Below, in pieces: positions 44,329 to 53,601 of a stretch of DNA of 55,229 nucleotides. Both the position numbers and the translations under genes were made by a program. The DNA comes from Gemmatimonas sp. (lineage in GTDB: Bacteria; Gemmatimonadota; Gemmatimonadetes; Gemmatimonadales; Gemmatimonadaceae). The notes beneath the pieces are model-generated. The model searched no databases, was not told the DNA's origin, and saw only the letters and a program-made list of their open reading frames with translations. The DNA is taken from NCBI GenBank assembly GCA_023910675.1, contig JAAVWC010000024.1, positions 1 through 55,229 on the forward strand, given 5' to 3'. Numbering within the stretch: position 1 is the first letter of the stretch; each line of letters opens with the position of its first letter.

Positions 44329-46470
44329 ATGAGTCGTCACCCGTCACGGTCAGGCGCATCGTCGCCGTCCCGCCCCATTGCGCCGTTCCACCGCGGCCCG
44401 TCATCGGTCGCCCCCATGGCCCCGATGTCCCAGCCCAATGTTGCGCCGCCCGCACACGCGCCGAACGCCGCGCTGCTCATCGACTTCGACAACGTCACGA
44501 TGGGCATCCGCTCCGACCTGCAGGAGGAGCTCAAGAACCTCCTCTCGTCGGACATCGTCAAAGGCAAGGTCGCGGTGCGCCGCGCCTACGCCGACTGGCG
44601 CCGCTATCCGCAGTACATCGTGCCGCTCACCGAAGCGTCCATCGATCTCATCTTCGCGCCGGCGTACGGCTCGTCGAAGAAGAACGCGACCGATATTCGT
44701 CTCGCCATCGATGCCCTCGAACTCGTCTTCACGCGCCCCGAGATCGGCACCTTCGTGCTGCTCAGCGGCGACTCCGACTTCTCGAGCATGGTCATCAAGC
44801 TCAAGGAATACGGCAAGTACGTGATCGGCGTCGGCATTCGTGAATCGTCGAGCGATCTGCTCGTGATGAACTGCGACGAGTATTACTCGTACAACGCGCT
44901 CGCCGGTCTCACGAAGAACGGCGAAGACGAAAGCACGCGCTGGGATCCGTGGGAGCTCGTCACCGAGTCCGTCTCGCGCATGAAGCGCAACGGCGACGTG
45001 ATGCGCTCCGACCGTCTCAAGCAGGTGATGCAGGAGATCGATTCGTCGTTCGACGAAAAGAACCTCGGCCACCCGAAGTTCTCGCGTTTCGTGCAGGAAG
45101 CGCAGCAGCGCGGTCTGCTCAAGGTGACGAAGCTCGAAAGCGGTCAGCTCGAAGTCGACATGCCGGAAGGCGTGGTGTTGGCGGCGGCCGCGCCGGCGGC
45201 GGCCGCGGCCGACGGCGAGACCCGCGAAGCGCGCGAAGATCGCGAGCGTCGCGGCCGTCGCGGCCGTCGTGGCCGTGGTCGTGACCGGTTCGATCGTGAT
45301 CGTGAGCCGCGCGACGGTGACGCGACCGACGCCGAGCCAACCGAGGCGCAGGGGGAGGTGCCGCTCGACGAGACGGCGGAGATTCCGATGCCGGCCGCTG
45401 AGCCGATCGATCCGCTGGCGATCATTCAGTCGGTGGGCATCCGCCCGTTGCCGACGGATATCGTCGCTGGTGCGGCCGACGCGGGTGCGGACGCAGCCGA
45501 CGCCGAGGGCGCGGCGTCGCGTGGTGAGCGCGATCGCGGCCGTCGTGGCCGTGGCCGCGGGCGTGACCGGTTCCGTGAGCGTCATGAGGCGCGTGCGGCG
45601 GCGGGAGACGCCACCGACGGTGTCGAGCGTACGGCCGAAGTGTCGCGTCCGGACGTGGCGCGTTCCGACGTGGCGCCCGCGTTCCAGAGTGCCGAGGTGG
45701 CCGACACGATTGGCCGCAGCGGCGAACGGCTTACGCGCAGCGACGCGTTCGACTTGGTGCGCCAGGCGGTGGAGTCGCTGGTGCAGGGTGACGAGGTCAC
45801 CAGCGCGAGCGCGACGCGTCAGCGCGCCTTCGAACTGCTGGGTCGTGACAGCGAGTCGCTGGCGTCGCGCATGTTCGAGCGCATTCTGCAGGACTCGCAC
45901 GATGCGAACATGATCGATCTCCGTCGTCGTGGCGACGACTGGGAAGTCGCGCGCGCGGCTGACGCGGCGAGCATCGTCGAGCAGCTCAAGGCGGTGGACG
46001 ACCAGCAGAAGGCGGACGCGAAGGCTGCGCAGGCGCTGCTCCCCGCCGCCCCGCGCGGGATGGGGGCGCGTGGCATTGGTGGTCGCGGCAAGGGCCCGGG
46101 GGCGCCACCGGCGGACCTCTTGATGTTCGGCGTGGTGGGCGCGCGTCCGGCGACGCCGGTTGCCGCTCCCGCGGCGCCGATTGCCGCGCCGGTGGTGGCG
46201 TCGGTGGTGGCGTCGGTCCCGGTGGCGGTCGAGGCTCCGGTCGCGGTTGAGGCTGCGCCGGCTCCGGCAAAGAAGGGTGCGAAGGCGTCGGCGCCTGCCG
46301 CCAAGAAGGCGCCGGTCGCCAAGAAGGCCGCGCCGGCGGCCAAGAAGGCGCCGCCAGCGGCCAAGAAGGCGCCGGCGAAGGCGCCGGCCAAGGTCGCGGC
46401 CAAGAAGGGGCCGGCCCCGGCCAAAAAAGCGGTGAAGGCGCCGGCCAAGAAGGCGGCGAAGAAGCGGTAA
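44329..46470 (+). CDS. NYN-domain protein with two LOTUS-like domains and histone-like tail
   Basis: 713 residues. After a disordered start, an NYN/PIN-like nuclease domain (about 45-195) shows LLIDFDNV (D52/D54), KKNATDIRLAIDAL and LSGDSDFSS (D148/D150), so the acidic site is intact. A first OST-HTH/LOTUS-like domain (about 207-283) reads WELVTESVSRMKRNGDVMRS. An RG-rich, acidic low-complexity linker follows (RRGRRGRRGRGRDR twice). A second LOTUS-like domain (about 471-550) reads FDLVRQAVESLVQGDEV. The tail (about 645-713) is PAKKA-type, like histone H1. NYN-LOTUS proteins are thought to bind or cut RNA; this one probably acts in RNA turnover. Confidence 0.85.
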   Translation: MSRHPSRSGASSPSRPIAPFHRGPSSVAPMAPMSQPNVAPPAHAPNAALLIDFDNVTMGIRSDLQEELKNLLSSDIVKGKVAVRRAYADWRRYPQYIVPLTEASIDLIFAPAYGSSKKNATDIRLAIDALELVFTRPEIGTFVLLSGDSDFSSMVIKLKEYGKYVIGVGIRESSSDLLVMNCDEYYSYNALAGLTKNGEDESTRWDPWELVTESVSRMKRNGDVMRSDRLKQVMQEIDSSFDEKNLGHPKFSRFVQEAQQRGLLKVTKLESGQLEVDMPEGVVLAAAAPAAAAADGETREAREDRERRGRRGRRGRGRDRFDRDREPRDGDATDAEPTEAQGEVPLDETAEIPMPAAEPIDPLAIIQSVGIRPLPTDIVAGAADAGADAADAEGAASRGERDRGRRGRGRGRDRFRERHEARAAAGDATDGVERTAEVSRPDVARSDVAPAFQSAEVADTIGRSGERLTRSDAFDLVRQAVESLVQGDEVTSASATRQRAFELLGRDSESLASRMFERILQDSHDANMIDLRRRGDDWEVARAADAASIVEQLKAVDDQQKADAKAAQALLPAAPRGMGARGIGGRGKGPGAPPADLLMFGVVGARPATPVAAPAAPIAAPVVASVVASVPVAVEAPVAVEAAPAPAKKGAKASAPAAKKAPVAKKAAPAAKKAPPAAKKAPAKAPAKVAAKKGPAPAKKAVKAPAKKAAKKR

Positions 46471-46476
46471 GGGTTG

Positions 46477-46515
46477 AGCGGGGAGGCCGATTGGTCTCCC
46501 CGCTTTGCTTGGTTG
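46477..46515 (+). terminator. Rho-independent terminator after the NYN gene
   Basis: AGCGGGGAG (46477-46485), a 10-nt loop, then CTCCCCGCT (46496-46504), followed by a T-rich stretch (TTGCTTGGTTGCTTCG). It lies 7 nt after the stop codon. Confidence 0.8.
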
Positions 46516-46536
46516 CTTCGTTTTCTTGGTCTGGGT

Positions 46537-46905
<369 letters not shown>

Positions 46906-47962
46906 GCCGCCAAGATTCAGCTCAGCGAGCGTCGCCGCATGTGCCCCACCACGCCGAAAATCAAGAGGTCCGCCGGCGCCGCCCCCGGGCCCTGGTCGTA
47001 CACGTTGCGTCGTTGCCAGGCGCGCGCGTGCGCTCGCAGCGCTTGATGGCGGTGAGCACGCCCACGCCGTCGAGTATCGGCATCCTCTCGTCGAAGAGCA
47101 CGCGATCCCACGCCCCCTGCTGCAGTTTGTCGACCGCTTCCTGTCCATTCTCCGCCATCTCCACGCGGTGCCCCTGGCGGAGCAGACGACGGGCGAGCAG
47201 ATCGCGCTCGGCGTCGACGTCACCGACCACCAGCATGTCGGCCGCCGCGTGCGGTGTGTCTGGCGACGGGATGTGCGAGGCTGCGAGCAGGTGCCGCAGA
47301 TACGGCACTTGTTCTTCGACCGCGCGTTCGCCGGCTTCAATGAGAGAGAATGTGTCGCGTTTCCGTGAGACCGATGTCGCGATCGAGCAGCGGCATGACG
47401 GGCACGACTTCGGCATGGTGCGCCGTGCTTGATGTGCGTGAGGCGATTCAGCGGACCGTCGGTATCGGTTGTCGAATCGTACGACAACTGGTCCACCATC
47501 TGGCGGACGAGAAACCAGCCAAGGCCGCCAATGCGACGGTCTTCCCAGCCGGCATCGAGATCAGGCGCGGGAGCTCGACGGGTTTGGTGTCGAAATCGTC
47601 GCAGCCGGCACCGAAGGCCTGAAAGAGTCGCCCAAACTGTTCACGCGACATCCCCACGCCGGTGTCTTCGACCGCTTCCATGCGCCCGGCCTCGATCTTC
47701 GAGAAGTCGAGCACATCATCCATGAGGGAGAGCAGGGGCTCGCCGGCGCCGGTGACCTTCTTGCGATCGGCGGCAATCTCGCCGGGCGTCATGTCGGCTG
47801 CGTCTTCCCGCAGCATCTCGCTGTCGCCGATGATGGCGTTGAGCGGCGTGCGCAACTCGTGGCTCATGTTCGCGAGGAACATGCTCTTGGCCTTACTCGC
47901 CGTTTCCGCTCGTGCGCGGGCTTCGATGGGGGCGAGCACGGCGCCGGCCCAGAAGGCCACTT
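46906..47962 (-). pseudogene. Decayed hybrid signalling protein (kinase and receiver remnants)
   Basis: No single frame spans the region. Reading from the right, a HisKA remnant (FLANMSHELRTPLNAIIGDS, then LLSLMDDVLDFSKIEAGRME) jumps directly to VEDTGVGMSREQFGRLFQAF, so most of the ATPase domain is missing. In another frame DRRIGGLGWFLVRQMVDQLS resembles the end of an RsbW-type serine kinase. A third frame gives a receiver remnant (MLVVGDVDAERDLLARRLLR, then RVLFDERMPILDGVGVL). Expected acidic residues are lost (VVGDVD instead of VVDDV-). The pieces lie between palindromes B2 and C. A decayed sensor/anti-sigma region is the simplest reading. Confidence 0.75.
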
Positions 47963-48297
47963 GACTGCGGTCTGGGTGAACTACGGGAGGGGAACTACGG
48001 GAGGGGAACGACGGGAGGGGAACGACGGGAGGGGAACGACGGGAGGGGAACGACGGGAGGGGAACGACGCGATGGCAACCACGACCCCGCGACATTTACC
48101 CGGACCACGACCACCGCCGGCCGTGGTCGTGGCAGGGGTCCCCGTCACGGGGTCGGGGCCCCCGTCGTTGCCCTCCCGTCGTTCCCCTCCCGTTTTTCCC
48201 CTCCCGTAGTTCCCCTCCCGTAGTTCCCCTCCCGTTTTTCCCCTCCCGTAGTTCCCCTCCCGTAGTTCCCCTCCCGTAGTTCCCCCCAACCGCAGTC
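47963..48297. repeat. Family C long inverted-repeat element
   Basis: Bounded by GACTGCGG (47963-47970) and CCGCAGTC (48290-48297). The left arm has about seven 14-bp units of the type GGGAACKACGGGAG. The right arm has about eight units in the opposite orientation (CTCCCGTAGTTCCC and variants). The centre includes GACCACGACCACC-like and GGCCGTGGTCGTGG blocks, which can also pair. It ends at the base before the kbl stop codon, so a kbl transcript would run straight into it; it could serve as a terminator or a 3' stabiliser. Confidence 0.9.
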
Positions 48298-49491
48298 TCA
48301 AAGCAGCCCCGCGATTTTCCCCGCCGCCGTGAACGCCGCCACGACCGCGTCCAGGTCGTCCTTCGTATGCGCCGCCGACACCTGGCAGCGCACGCGCGCT
48401 TCGCCCTTCGGTACTACGGGGAACCCGAAGCCGGTCACGAAGACGCCGCGTTCGAGCATCAGTTCGCTCATGCGAATGGCGAGCGCCGTTTCGCCCACGA
48501 TGATCGGAACGATCGGCGTTTCGCCTGGCAGCGGCTTGAAGCCCGCTTCCTGAATGGCGGCGCGGAAGTAGCGCGCGTTCTCGTGCAGGCGCGTGACGAG
48601 TTCAGGATGCGCTTCCGTGTGCTGAATGGCGGCGAGCGAGCTGGCCGCCACGGTGGGCGGCAACGCGTTCGAAAAGAGCTGCGGACGCGAGCGCTGCGTC
48701 ATGATGTCGCACAACGACAAGGGCCCCGCAATGAAGCCCCCGGCGGCGCCGCCGAGTGCCTTGCCGAGCGTGGAGGTAATGACGTCGACCTCGCCCATCA
48801 CCCCGAAATGCTCGGCGGTCCCGCGCCCCGTCTTGCCGAGCACGCCGGTGGCGTGCGAATCGTCCATGACGACAATCGCGCCGTCGTCGCGCGCGATCTG
48901 GAGAATTTCCGGGAGCTTGGCGATCGCCCCTTCCATGGAGAAGACGCCGTCGGTCCAGATGACTTTCCGCTTGGCGTCCTTGTTGGCGCGGAGCTTCTCG
49001 CGCAGGTCGTCCATGTCGGCGTGCTTGTACACGGCCGTCGTGCACTTCGTCATCGCCTTGGCGAGACGCACCGAGTCGATGATCGACGCGTGGTTGAGCG
49101 CGTCGGAAATGACGAAGTCGCCTTCCCGCACGATGGTTGGCGTGAGCGCTTCGTTGGCGTTCCACGCCGAGACGTAGCTCATGCTGGCTTCGGTCCCGAC
49201 GAAGCGCGCGATGGCGGCCTCGAGCTCGCGGTGCACGGTAAAGGTGCCGCAGATGAAGCGCACGCTCGCGGTGCCGACGCCGTACTTGTGCAGTGCGTCG
49301 ACGCCGGCCTGAACGACGGCGGGCTCGTTGGCGAGGCCGAGGTAGTTGTTGGAAGAGAGCACGATGACTTCGCCGCGCCCTTCCATGTGCACGCGCGCGC
49401 CCTGCGGGCCTTCGATGTAGTTGAGCCGCTTATACGTGCCGGCGCTCTTCAGCGCATCGATTTCTTGCTGCAGTTCTTCGAACAGCGACAT
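48298..49491 (-). CDS. kbl: 2-amino-3-ketobutyrate CoA ligase (glycine C-acetyltransferase)
   Basis: Converts 2-amino-3-oxobutyrate and CoA to glycine and acetyl-CoA, the second step of threonine degradation. 397 residues, PLP alpha-oxoamine synthase family. Visible are YIEGPQGARVHMEGRG, FSMEGAIAKLPEI, VVMDDSHATGVLGKTGRG and the PLP lysine in TSTLGKALGGAAGG. Follows tdh on the same strand, as in other bacteria. The gap is filled by palindrome B3, which touches the ATG; the bases before it are GACCACGACCC, as for tgt. No Shine-Dalgarno sequence is visible. Confidence 0.95.
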   Translation of the reverse strand: MSLFEELQQEIDALKSAGTYKRLNYIEGPQGARVHMEGRGEVIVLSSNNYLGLANEPAVVQAGVDALHKYGVGTASVRFICGTFTVHRELEAAIARFVGTEASMSYVSAWNANEALTPTIVREGDFVISDALNHASIIDSVRLAKAMTKCTTAVYKHADMDDLREKLRANKDAKRKVIWTDGVFSMEGAIAKLPEILQIARDDGAIVVMDDSHATGVLGKTGRGTAEHFGVMGEVDVITSTLGKALGGAAGGFIAGPLSLCDIMTQRSRPQLFSNALPPTVAASSLAAIQHTEAHPELVTRLHENARYFRAAIQEAGFKPLPGETPIVPIIVGETALAIRMSELMLERGVFVTGFGFPVVPKGEARVRCQVSAAHTKDDLDAVVAAFTAAGKIAGLL

Positions 49492-49915
<424 letters not shown>

Positions 49916-49951
49916 CCGACCCAACGCCGCTCAGCCCATCACCACCAACAA

Positions 49952-50977
49952 CTATCCGATGGTGAAAATGATCTTCCCCGCCTCGCCCGACTTGATGAGG
50001 TGCATCGCCTCGTCCACCGCCTCCAGCGGCAGCCGGTGCGTAATCACCGGCGTCGGATCGAACGCTCCCGACCGCACGAAGCGCGACATCTGGTGCCACG
50101 TGTCGTACATGCGCCGTCCCACCACGCCGTAGATCGTCAGTCCCTTGAAGATGATCTCGGTGGCGAAGTCGATGTCGATCGTGCGCGACGGAATGCCCAG
50201 CATGTTCACGCGCCCCGCCGGCCGCGCGAGCGCGAACGCCTGGTGCACCGCGCTCGGCACCCCCGACATTTCGAGCACCACGTCCGCGCCGTGCCCGTCG
50301 CTCGCGGCCATCACGGCGGCGTGCGCCTGGTCGGGATGGACGGCGTCGTGCGCGCCCATCGTGCGGGCAAGCTCGAGACGCTTGGGGTTGATGTCGGTGG
50401 CGATGATGCGCGCCGCGCCGGCCGCTTTGCAGATGCCCACGGCAAAGGCACCGATGGGGCCGCAGCCGGTAATGAGCACCACGCTGCCGGGGATTTCAGC
50501 CGTCAGCGCCGTGTGGAAGGCGTTGCCCATCGGGTCGTGAATGCCGCCGATGTCGTAGCTGATGGCGTCGTCGAGGTGCCACACGTTCGTGGCGGGCATC
50601 GCGATGTACTCGGCGAAGCAGCCGTCACGGTCGACCCCGATGATCTTGGTGGACGGGTCGACGTGCGCGTTGCCCGTACGGCTGAAGAGCGAGCGGTCGT
50701 CGACGATGTGCCCCTCGGCGGTCACGCGGTCACCGATTTTCACGCTCTCGACGAGGTTGCCCACGGCGACGACGTCGCCGGCGAACTCGTGGCCGCAGAT
50801 GAACGGCGGCTTGCAGCGCCCCGCGGCCCAGGCGTCCCACTCGTAGATGTGCACATCGGTGCCGCAGACGCCAGCGCTGCGCACGCGGATGAGCACTTCG
50901 TCGTCGCGGATACTCGGCTCCGGGACGTCCGTGAGGGTGAGGCCGCGGGCGGCGGACTGCTTCACCAACGCTTTCAT
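49952..50977 (-). CDS. tdh: L-threonine 3-dehydrogenase
   Basis: Oxidises threonine to 2-amino-3-oxobutyrate with NAD+. 341 residues from the ATG at 50977, the same length as the E. coli enzyme. Catalytic zinc ligands C38 (SAGVCGTDVHIYEW) and H63/E64 (ICGHEFAGDV) are intact, as is the NAD loop ITGCGPIGAFAVG. The four structural-zinc cysteines of the usual GHITCGHCRNC...C loop are replaced here by D94, S97, S100 and D108 (EGHIVDDRSLFSRTGNAHVD), so the structural zinc is probably absent. First gene of the tdh-kbl pair. Confidence 0.94.
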   Translation of the reverse strand: MKALVKQSAARGLTLTDVPEPSIRDDEVLIRVRSAGVCGTDVHIYEWDAWAAGRCKPPFICGHEFAGDVVAVGNLVESVKIGDRVTAEGHIVDDRSLFSRTGNAHVDPSTKIIGVDRDGCFAEYIAMPATNVWHLDDAISYDIGGIHDPMGNAFHTALTAEIPGSVVLITGCGPIGAFAVGICKAAGAARIIATDINPKRLELARTMGAHDAVHPDQAHAAVMAASDGHGADVVLEMSGVPSAVHQAFALARPAGRVNMLGIPSRTIDIDFATEIIFKGLTIYGVVGRRMYDTWHQMSRFVRSGAFDPTPVITHRLPLEAVDEAMHLIKSGEAGKIIFTIG

Positions 50978-51753
50978 GGTACTCCAAGGCTGAACCGGAG
51001 CGTCGCTCCGGAAGAAAGAGGCAGAGGGCGGAAGGACAAAACTCGCACGGCAGCAGTGGGCGTGGAAGCGGGTCGCGTGCGCGAAGTGCGACGGGCAATG
51101 CACGCGCACGCGGGTGCATCGGCGCGTGGGCGTCAGTCGGAGCGCGTCGTGCGGTTGAAATAATCGCGCGCGTTCTTTATACGCACTATTGCGCGTTTGA
51201 TTTATCCACGCGTATATTCGCGGTAATTCAACGACTTGCGCGAACTGTCCACATCCGACTTCCCTGAGCTGTTGGTACATCGCATCAGGGCGCGCAGTCC
51301 TCATCGGCAACGCGTGGCGATAAAACGGCACGAGTTCCACCCGAAGTCCAGTGTCGCTCTTGCGACCCCCATCGAAGCGGACGGCGTTCTGTCTGCTTCC
51401 GCTTCGCCGTCGTTGCTCGCGCCTTCGCGCGGAACGATGGCGCGCTCCGCTGTCCCCACCGTACAGCGTTCGAGCCGCCCCGCCGCTTTCGTCGACCTAC
51501 GCGTTGCCTTCACGGCAGGCGCAACGTCTTCCCCACACATGCTTTGCGAGCTCTCGGCCGGTTTTTCGGCTGTGACAGCTCTGGCCTTGTCTGCAACGCG
51601 CGCCGCGGTGCCGCTGCAGACGTCCGACTACGCGTGCCTCCTGGAGGCCGTGTAGCGCAATACGACGCGGTGCATGCGCCGCCCGTGTTGTGCGCTCACC
51701 TTTCCACCGGGGGAAAGTGAGCAATTTCCATCTCTCGTGAGAGGGTTGTTCAA
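50978..51753. other. 776-bp intergenic region between tdh and the H1-like gene
   Basis: No gene that I can support. One 139-codon open frame on the plus strand (51236-51655) has no Shine-Dalgarno sequence and no recognisable motif. The stretch 51155-51235 is notably AT-rich against the background and contains promoter-like boxes on both strands. It probably carries the promoters of tdh (minus) and the H1-like gene (plus), with long leaders. Confidence 0.6.
51155..51183 (+). promoter_or_regulatory. Candidate sigma-70 promoter
   Basis: TTGAAA (51155-51160), a 17-nt spacer, then TATACG (51178-51183). It faces the H1-like gene 570 bp away. The surrounding AT-rich patch also holds TATATT and TTTATCCACG. 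Assignment to either neighbouring gene is uncertain. Confidence 0.35.
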
Positions 51754-52077
51754 ATGGCTCCTGCCAAGAAGGCCGCCAAGAAGGCGGCGAAGAAGGGTTC
51801 GAAGAAGGTCGCGAAGAAGGCCGCGCGTAAGCCGGTGAAGAAGGCCGCGAAGAAGGCCGCCAAGAAGGGTGCCAAGAAGGTTGCCAAGAAGGCGGCCAAG
51901 AAGGGCGCGAAGAAAGTAGCCAAGAAGGCTGCGAAGAAGGGCGCGAAGAAGGTTGCCAAGAAGGCCGCCAAGAAGGGCGCGAAGAAGGCGACCAAGAAGG
52001 CTGCCAAGAAGACCCGCAAGCCTGCGAAGCGCGCCAAGAAGGCGCCTGCTGCTGCTCCGGCTCCTGCCGCAGCGTAA
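51754..52077 (+). CDS. Histone H1-like lysine/alanine-rich protein
   Basis: 107 residues, almost entirely AAKKGAKKVAKKAAKK-type repeats with a final APAAAPAPAAA. It matches the C-terminal tail class of bacterial H1-like proteins (AlgP, Hc1, BpH1-like). Such proteins bind DNA or RNA through charge, without a fold. Strong GAGAGGG Shine-Dalgarno at 51739-51745, ATG at 51754, and a strong terminator after the gene, so it is a single-gene transcript and probably highly expressed. The tail of the NYN protein at 46261-46470 is of the same type. Confidence 0.9.
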   Translation: MAPAKKAAKKAAKKGSKKVAKKAARKPVKKAAKKAAKKGAKKVAKKAAKKGAKKVAKKAAKKGAKKVAKKAAKKGAKKATKKAAKKTRKPAKRAKKAPAAAPAPAAA

Positions 52078-52113
52078 TTCGCTTCCAAGCGATCTCGCAG
52101 TACCCATACACGC

Positions 52114-52153
52114 GAAAGGCGCCGGCTTGTCTGCCGGCGCCTTTCACGTTTTC
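52114..52153 (+). terminator. Rho-independent terminator after the H1-like gene
   Basis: Perfect 13-bp stem GAAAGGCGCCGGC (52114-52126) and GCCGGCGCCTTTC (52133-52145) with the loop TTGTCT, followed by ACGTTTTCG. Confidence 0.9.
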
Positions 52154-52204
52154 GATCCCTCACTCACCTCGCGCAGCCATGACGCGCGCGAGATTCGCGT
52201 TGCC

Positions 52205-52384
52205 TCAGGCGTGTGCGCCCACGAGCACGCGCGGCTCGTCCATCGGCTCTTCGAGCTCATCGGGCACCGGGCCCCAGACGAACGCCGAAAAACGCGTCGG
52301 ACGATCTCCACGGCCACCGTCGGCGATCACAATGCCAATCGGTTCCTGGCTCTCAGTTGTCGGCAGCAAATGCTTCAGTCGCAT
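52205..52384 (-). CDS. Small hypothetical protein
   Basis: 59 residues starting MRLKHLLPTTESQEPIGIVI and ending EPRVLVGAHA. A GGAGGG Shine-Dalgarno-like sequence lies 9 nt before the ATG at 52384. Composition is balanced and not repeat-like, with a possible beta segment (GIVIADGGRGD, RFSAFVWGPV). I recognise no family. The evidence is only the ribosome-binding site and the sensible protein sequence. The 52385-52580 stretch before it holds nothing I can identify. Confidence 0.5.
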   Translation of the reverse strand: MRLKHLLPTTESQEPIGIVIADGGRGDRPTRFSAFVWGPVPDELEEPMDEPRVLVGAHA

Positions 52385-52580
52385 AATGGGTGACCCTCCA
52401 CCCGTCGTGTGTGCACGCAATCCCGTGGCGCGCCGTCGGTGTCACCGCAGACGTACGGTGCACCGCGATATAAGGCACAGCGGGTGCCATCAGGCCAACA
52501 TCCGCTAAGTCGTTCTTTAGCAATGGTTTGCTTTCCGCCATCCGACCTTGGGCCAATCGACGGTGTCCTCATGACACGTC

Positions 52581-52616
52581 ATAAAACGAAAAAGGCGTGT
52601 CGTTTTGCGACACGCC
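52581..52616 (-). terminator. Rho-independent terminator of the 52644 gene
   Basis: On the minus strand GGCGTGTCG-CAAAA-CGACACGCC is followed by TTTTTCGTTTTAT. The stem occupies 52594-52616 and lies 28 nt after the stop of the methyltransferase-like gene. Confidence 0.85.
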
Positions 52617-52643
52617 CCTCACGAGTTCCGCTTTACGAGTACA

Positions 52644-53507
52644 TCAGGCGACGGCGACTTCCTTCCGCGCCATGAACGTCTCGCGGCGGCCTGCGCTGCG
52701 CTCCACACTGATCGTCCAGCCGCGGTAGCGCGACGTGAGCTCCTCAATGGGCATCCCGGTGGCCGCCCCCGCGCCGTCGTTCGCATCGCTGCCAGCGACG
52801 ATCGTCTCCACCAGATGCACGCCGCCGTCTACCGTGGCGCTCTGCAGCACCTCGATGACCCGCGCCCGGTCCTGCACCGACAACCCGGCAAAGGCATTCG
52901 GCGTGCACACCACCGCATGCAGCGCCACGTCGGGCGCCCAGGCGCCCAGATCGGCGCAGTAGCCACGAACGCGCTCGGTGAGACCAGCGGCATGCGCCGC
53001 CTTCACGACACGCTCCACGGCGTCTTCGGCGGGCTCCACGGCGGTCACGGCCGCGCCTCTGGCGGCGAGGTACAGCGCAGGGCCTTCGCGCTCCGCGCCG
53101 GCAACCAACACATGACGGTCGCTCGTGTCCGCCAGCTCGCGCACGAGCATCGCGTTCGGGTCCAATCCCCAATGCTCCGGCTTGCGGAACTCCTCGAGCA
53201 TCTTGAGGCGGCGGCGCTTCCACGTGGCGTACGTGGGGAGCCGCAGACGACGCGAAATGATCCGGTCGACTTCCTGCCACACCAGAATCTCGGTGAGCGC
53301 GATCTGGTCCGCCTTACGGAGGACCTCGACCGCTTCGTCACCGATTTTCAGCAACGAGCCGCGCGACACCGAGTCCTTGTAGTCCTCGATTTCGCGCTCG
53401 ACGAACAGCTCGTATTCGTACTTGAGTGACCGGGGAGAACTGATAGAACTACCCCTCGGGGCGTGGAAGGAATGTGGATAACTTATGTCCGCTCGGCGGG
53501 AACGCAA
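52644..53507 (-). CDS. SAM-dependent methyltransferase-like protein
   Basis: Up to 287 residues. An N-terminal helical part (VEREIEDYKDSVSRGSLLKI, then EILVWQEVDRIISRRLRLPT) precedes a Rossmann-like methyltransferase core: HVLVAGAEREGPALYLAARG at the SAM loop position, AVTAVEPAEDAVERVV for motif II, and DVALHAVVCTPNAFAGL. The SAM loop (VAGAEREGPAL) departs from the usual GxGxG. The start is uncertain: the frame opens with a TTG at 53507, no ATG lies before the conserved part, and the first 28 residues look non-coding. Substrate unknown. It ends in a clear terminator. Confidence 0.65.
   Translation of the reverse strand: MRSRRADISYPHSFHAPRGSSISSPRSLKYEYELFVEREIEDYKDSVSRGSLLKIGDEAVEVLRKADQIALTEILVWQEVDRIISRRLRLPTYATWKRRRLKMLEEFRKPEHWGLDPNAMLVRELADTSDRHVLVAGAEREGPALYLAARGAAVTAVEPAEDAVERVVKAAHAAGLTERVRGYCADLGAWAPDVALHAVVCTPNAFAGLSVQDRARVIEVLQSATVDGGVHLVETIVAGSDANDGAGAATGMPIEELTSRYRGWTISVERSAGRRETFMARKEVAVA
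53473..53481 (-). promoter_or_regulatory. Consensus DnaA box
   Basis: TTATCCACA on the minus strand, a perfect match to the consensus DnaA box, at the 5' edge of the methyltransferase-like gene and before mutM. A single box; no cluster, AT-rich unwinding region or dnaA/rpmH neighbourhood is seen, so not an origin. It could be a regulatory site. Confidence 0.35.
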
Positions 53508-53601
53508 GGGGCAACTTTGTGATAAGTGGCCTGCTAAGTGATTTCAGGGGAAATAGTTCACTCCGGAACCCCAACCCCGTCCCAGGCGTTTTTCACGGGC
53601 C

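Noticed and set aside
44401..45900. Long open frame antisense to the NYN gene, and similar antisense frames over acyl-CoA synthetase, tyrS and porX
   Set aside because: High-GC coding sequence keeps antisense frames open. The products are Arg/His/Gly-rich, show no motifs, and the sense proteins have complete domain sets.
51236..51655. 139-codon open frame upstream of the H1-like gene
   Set aside because: No Shine-Dalgarno sequence, no recognisable domain, and irregular composition (Ser/Ala/Arg/Pro) typical of non-coding GC-rich DNA.
53460..53601. Replication origin near the DnaA box
   Set aside because: Only one perfect box, no AT-rich unwinding region, and none of the usual origin neighbours (dnaA, dnaN, rpmH, mnmG, parA).
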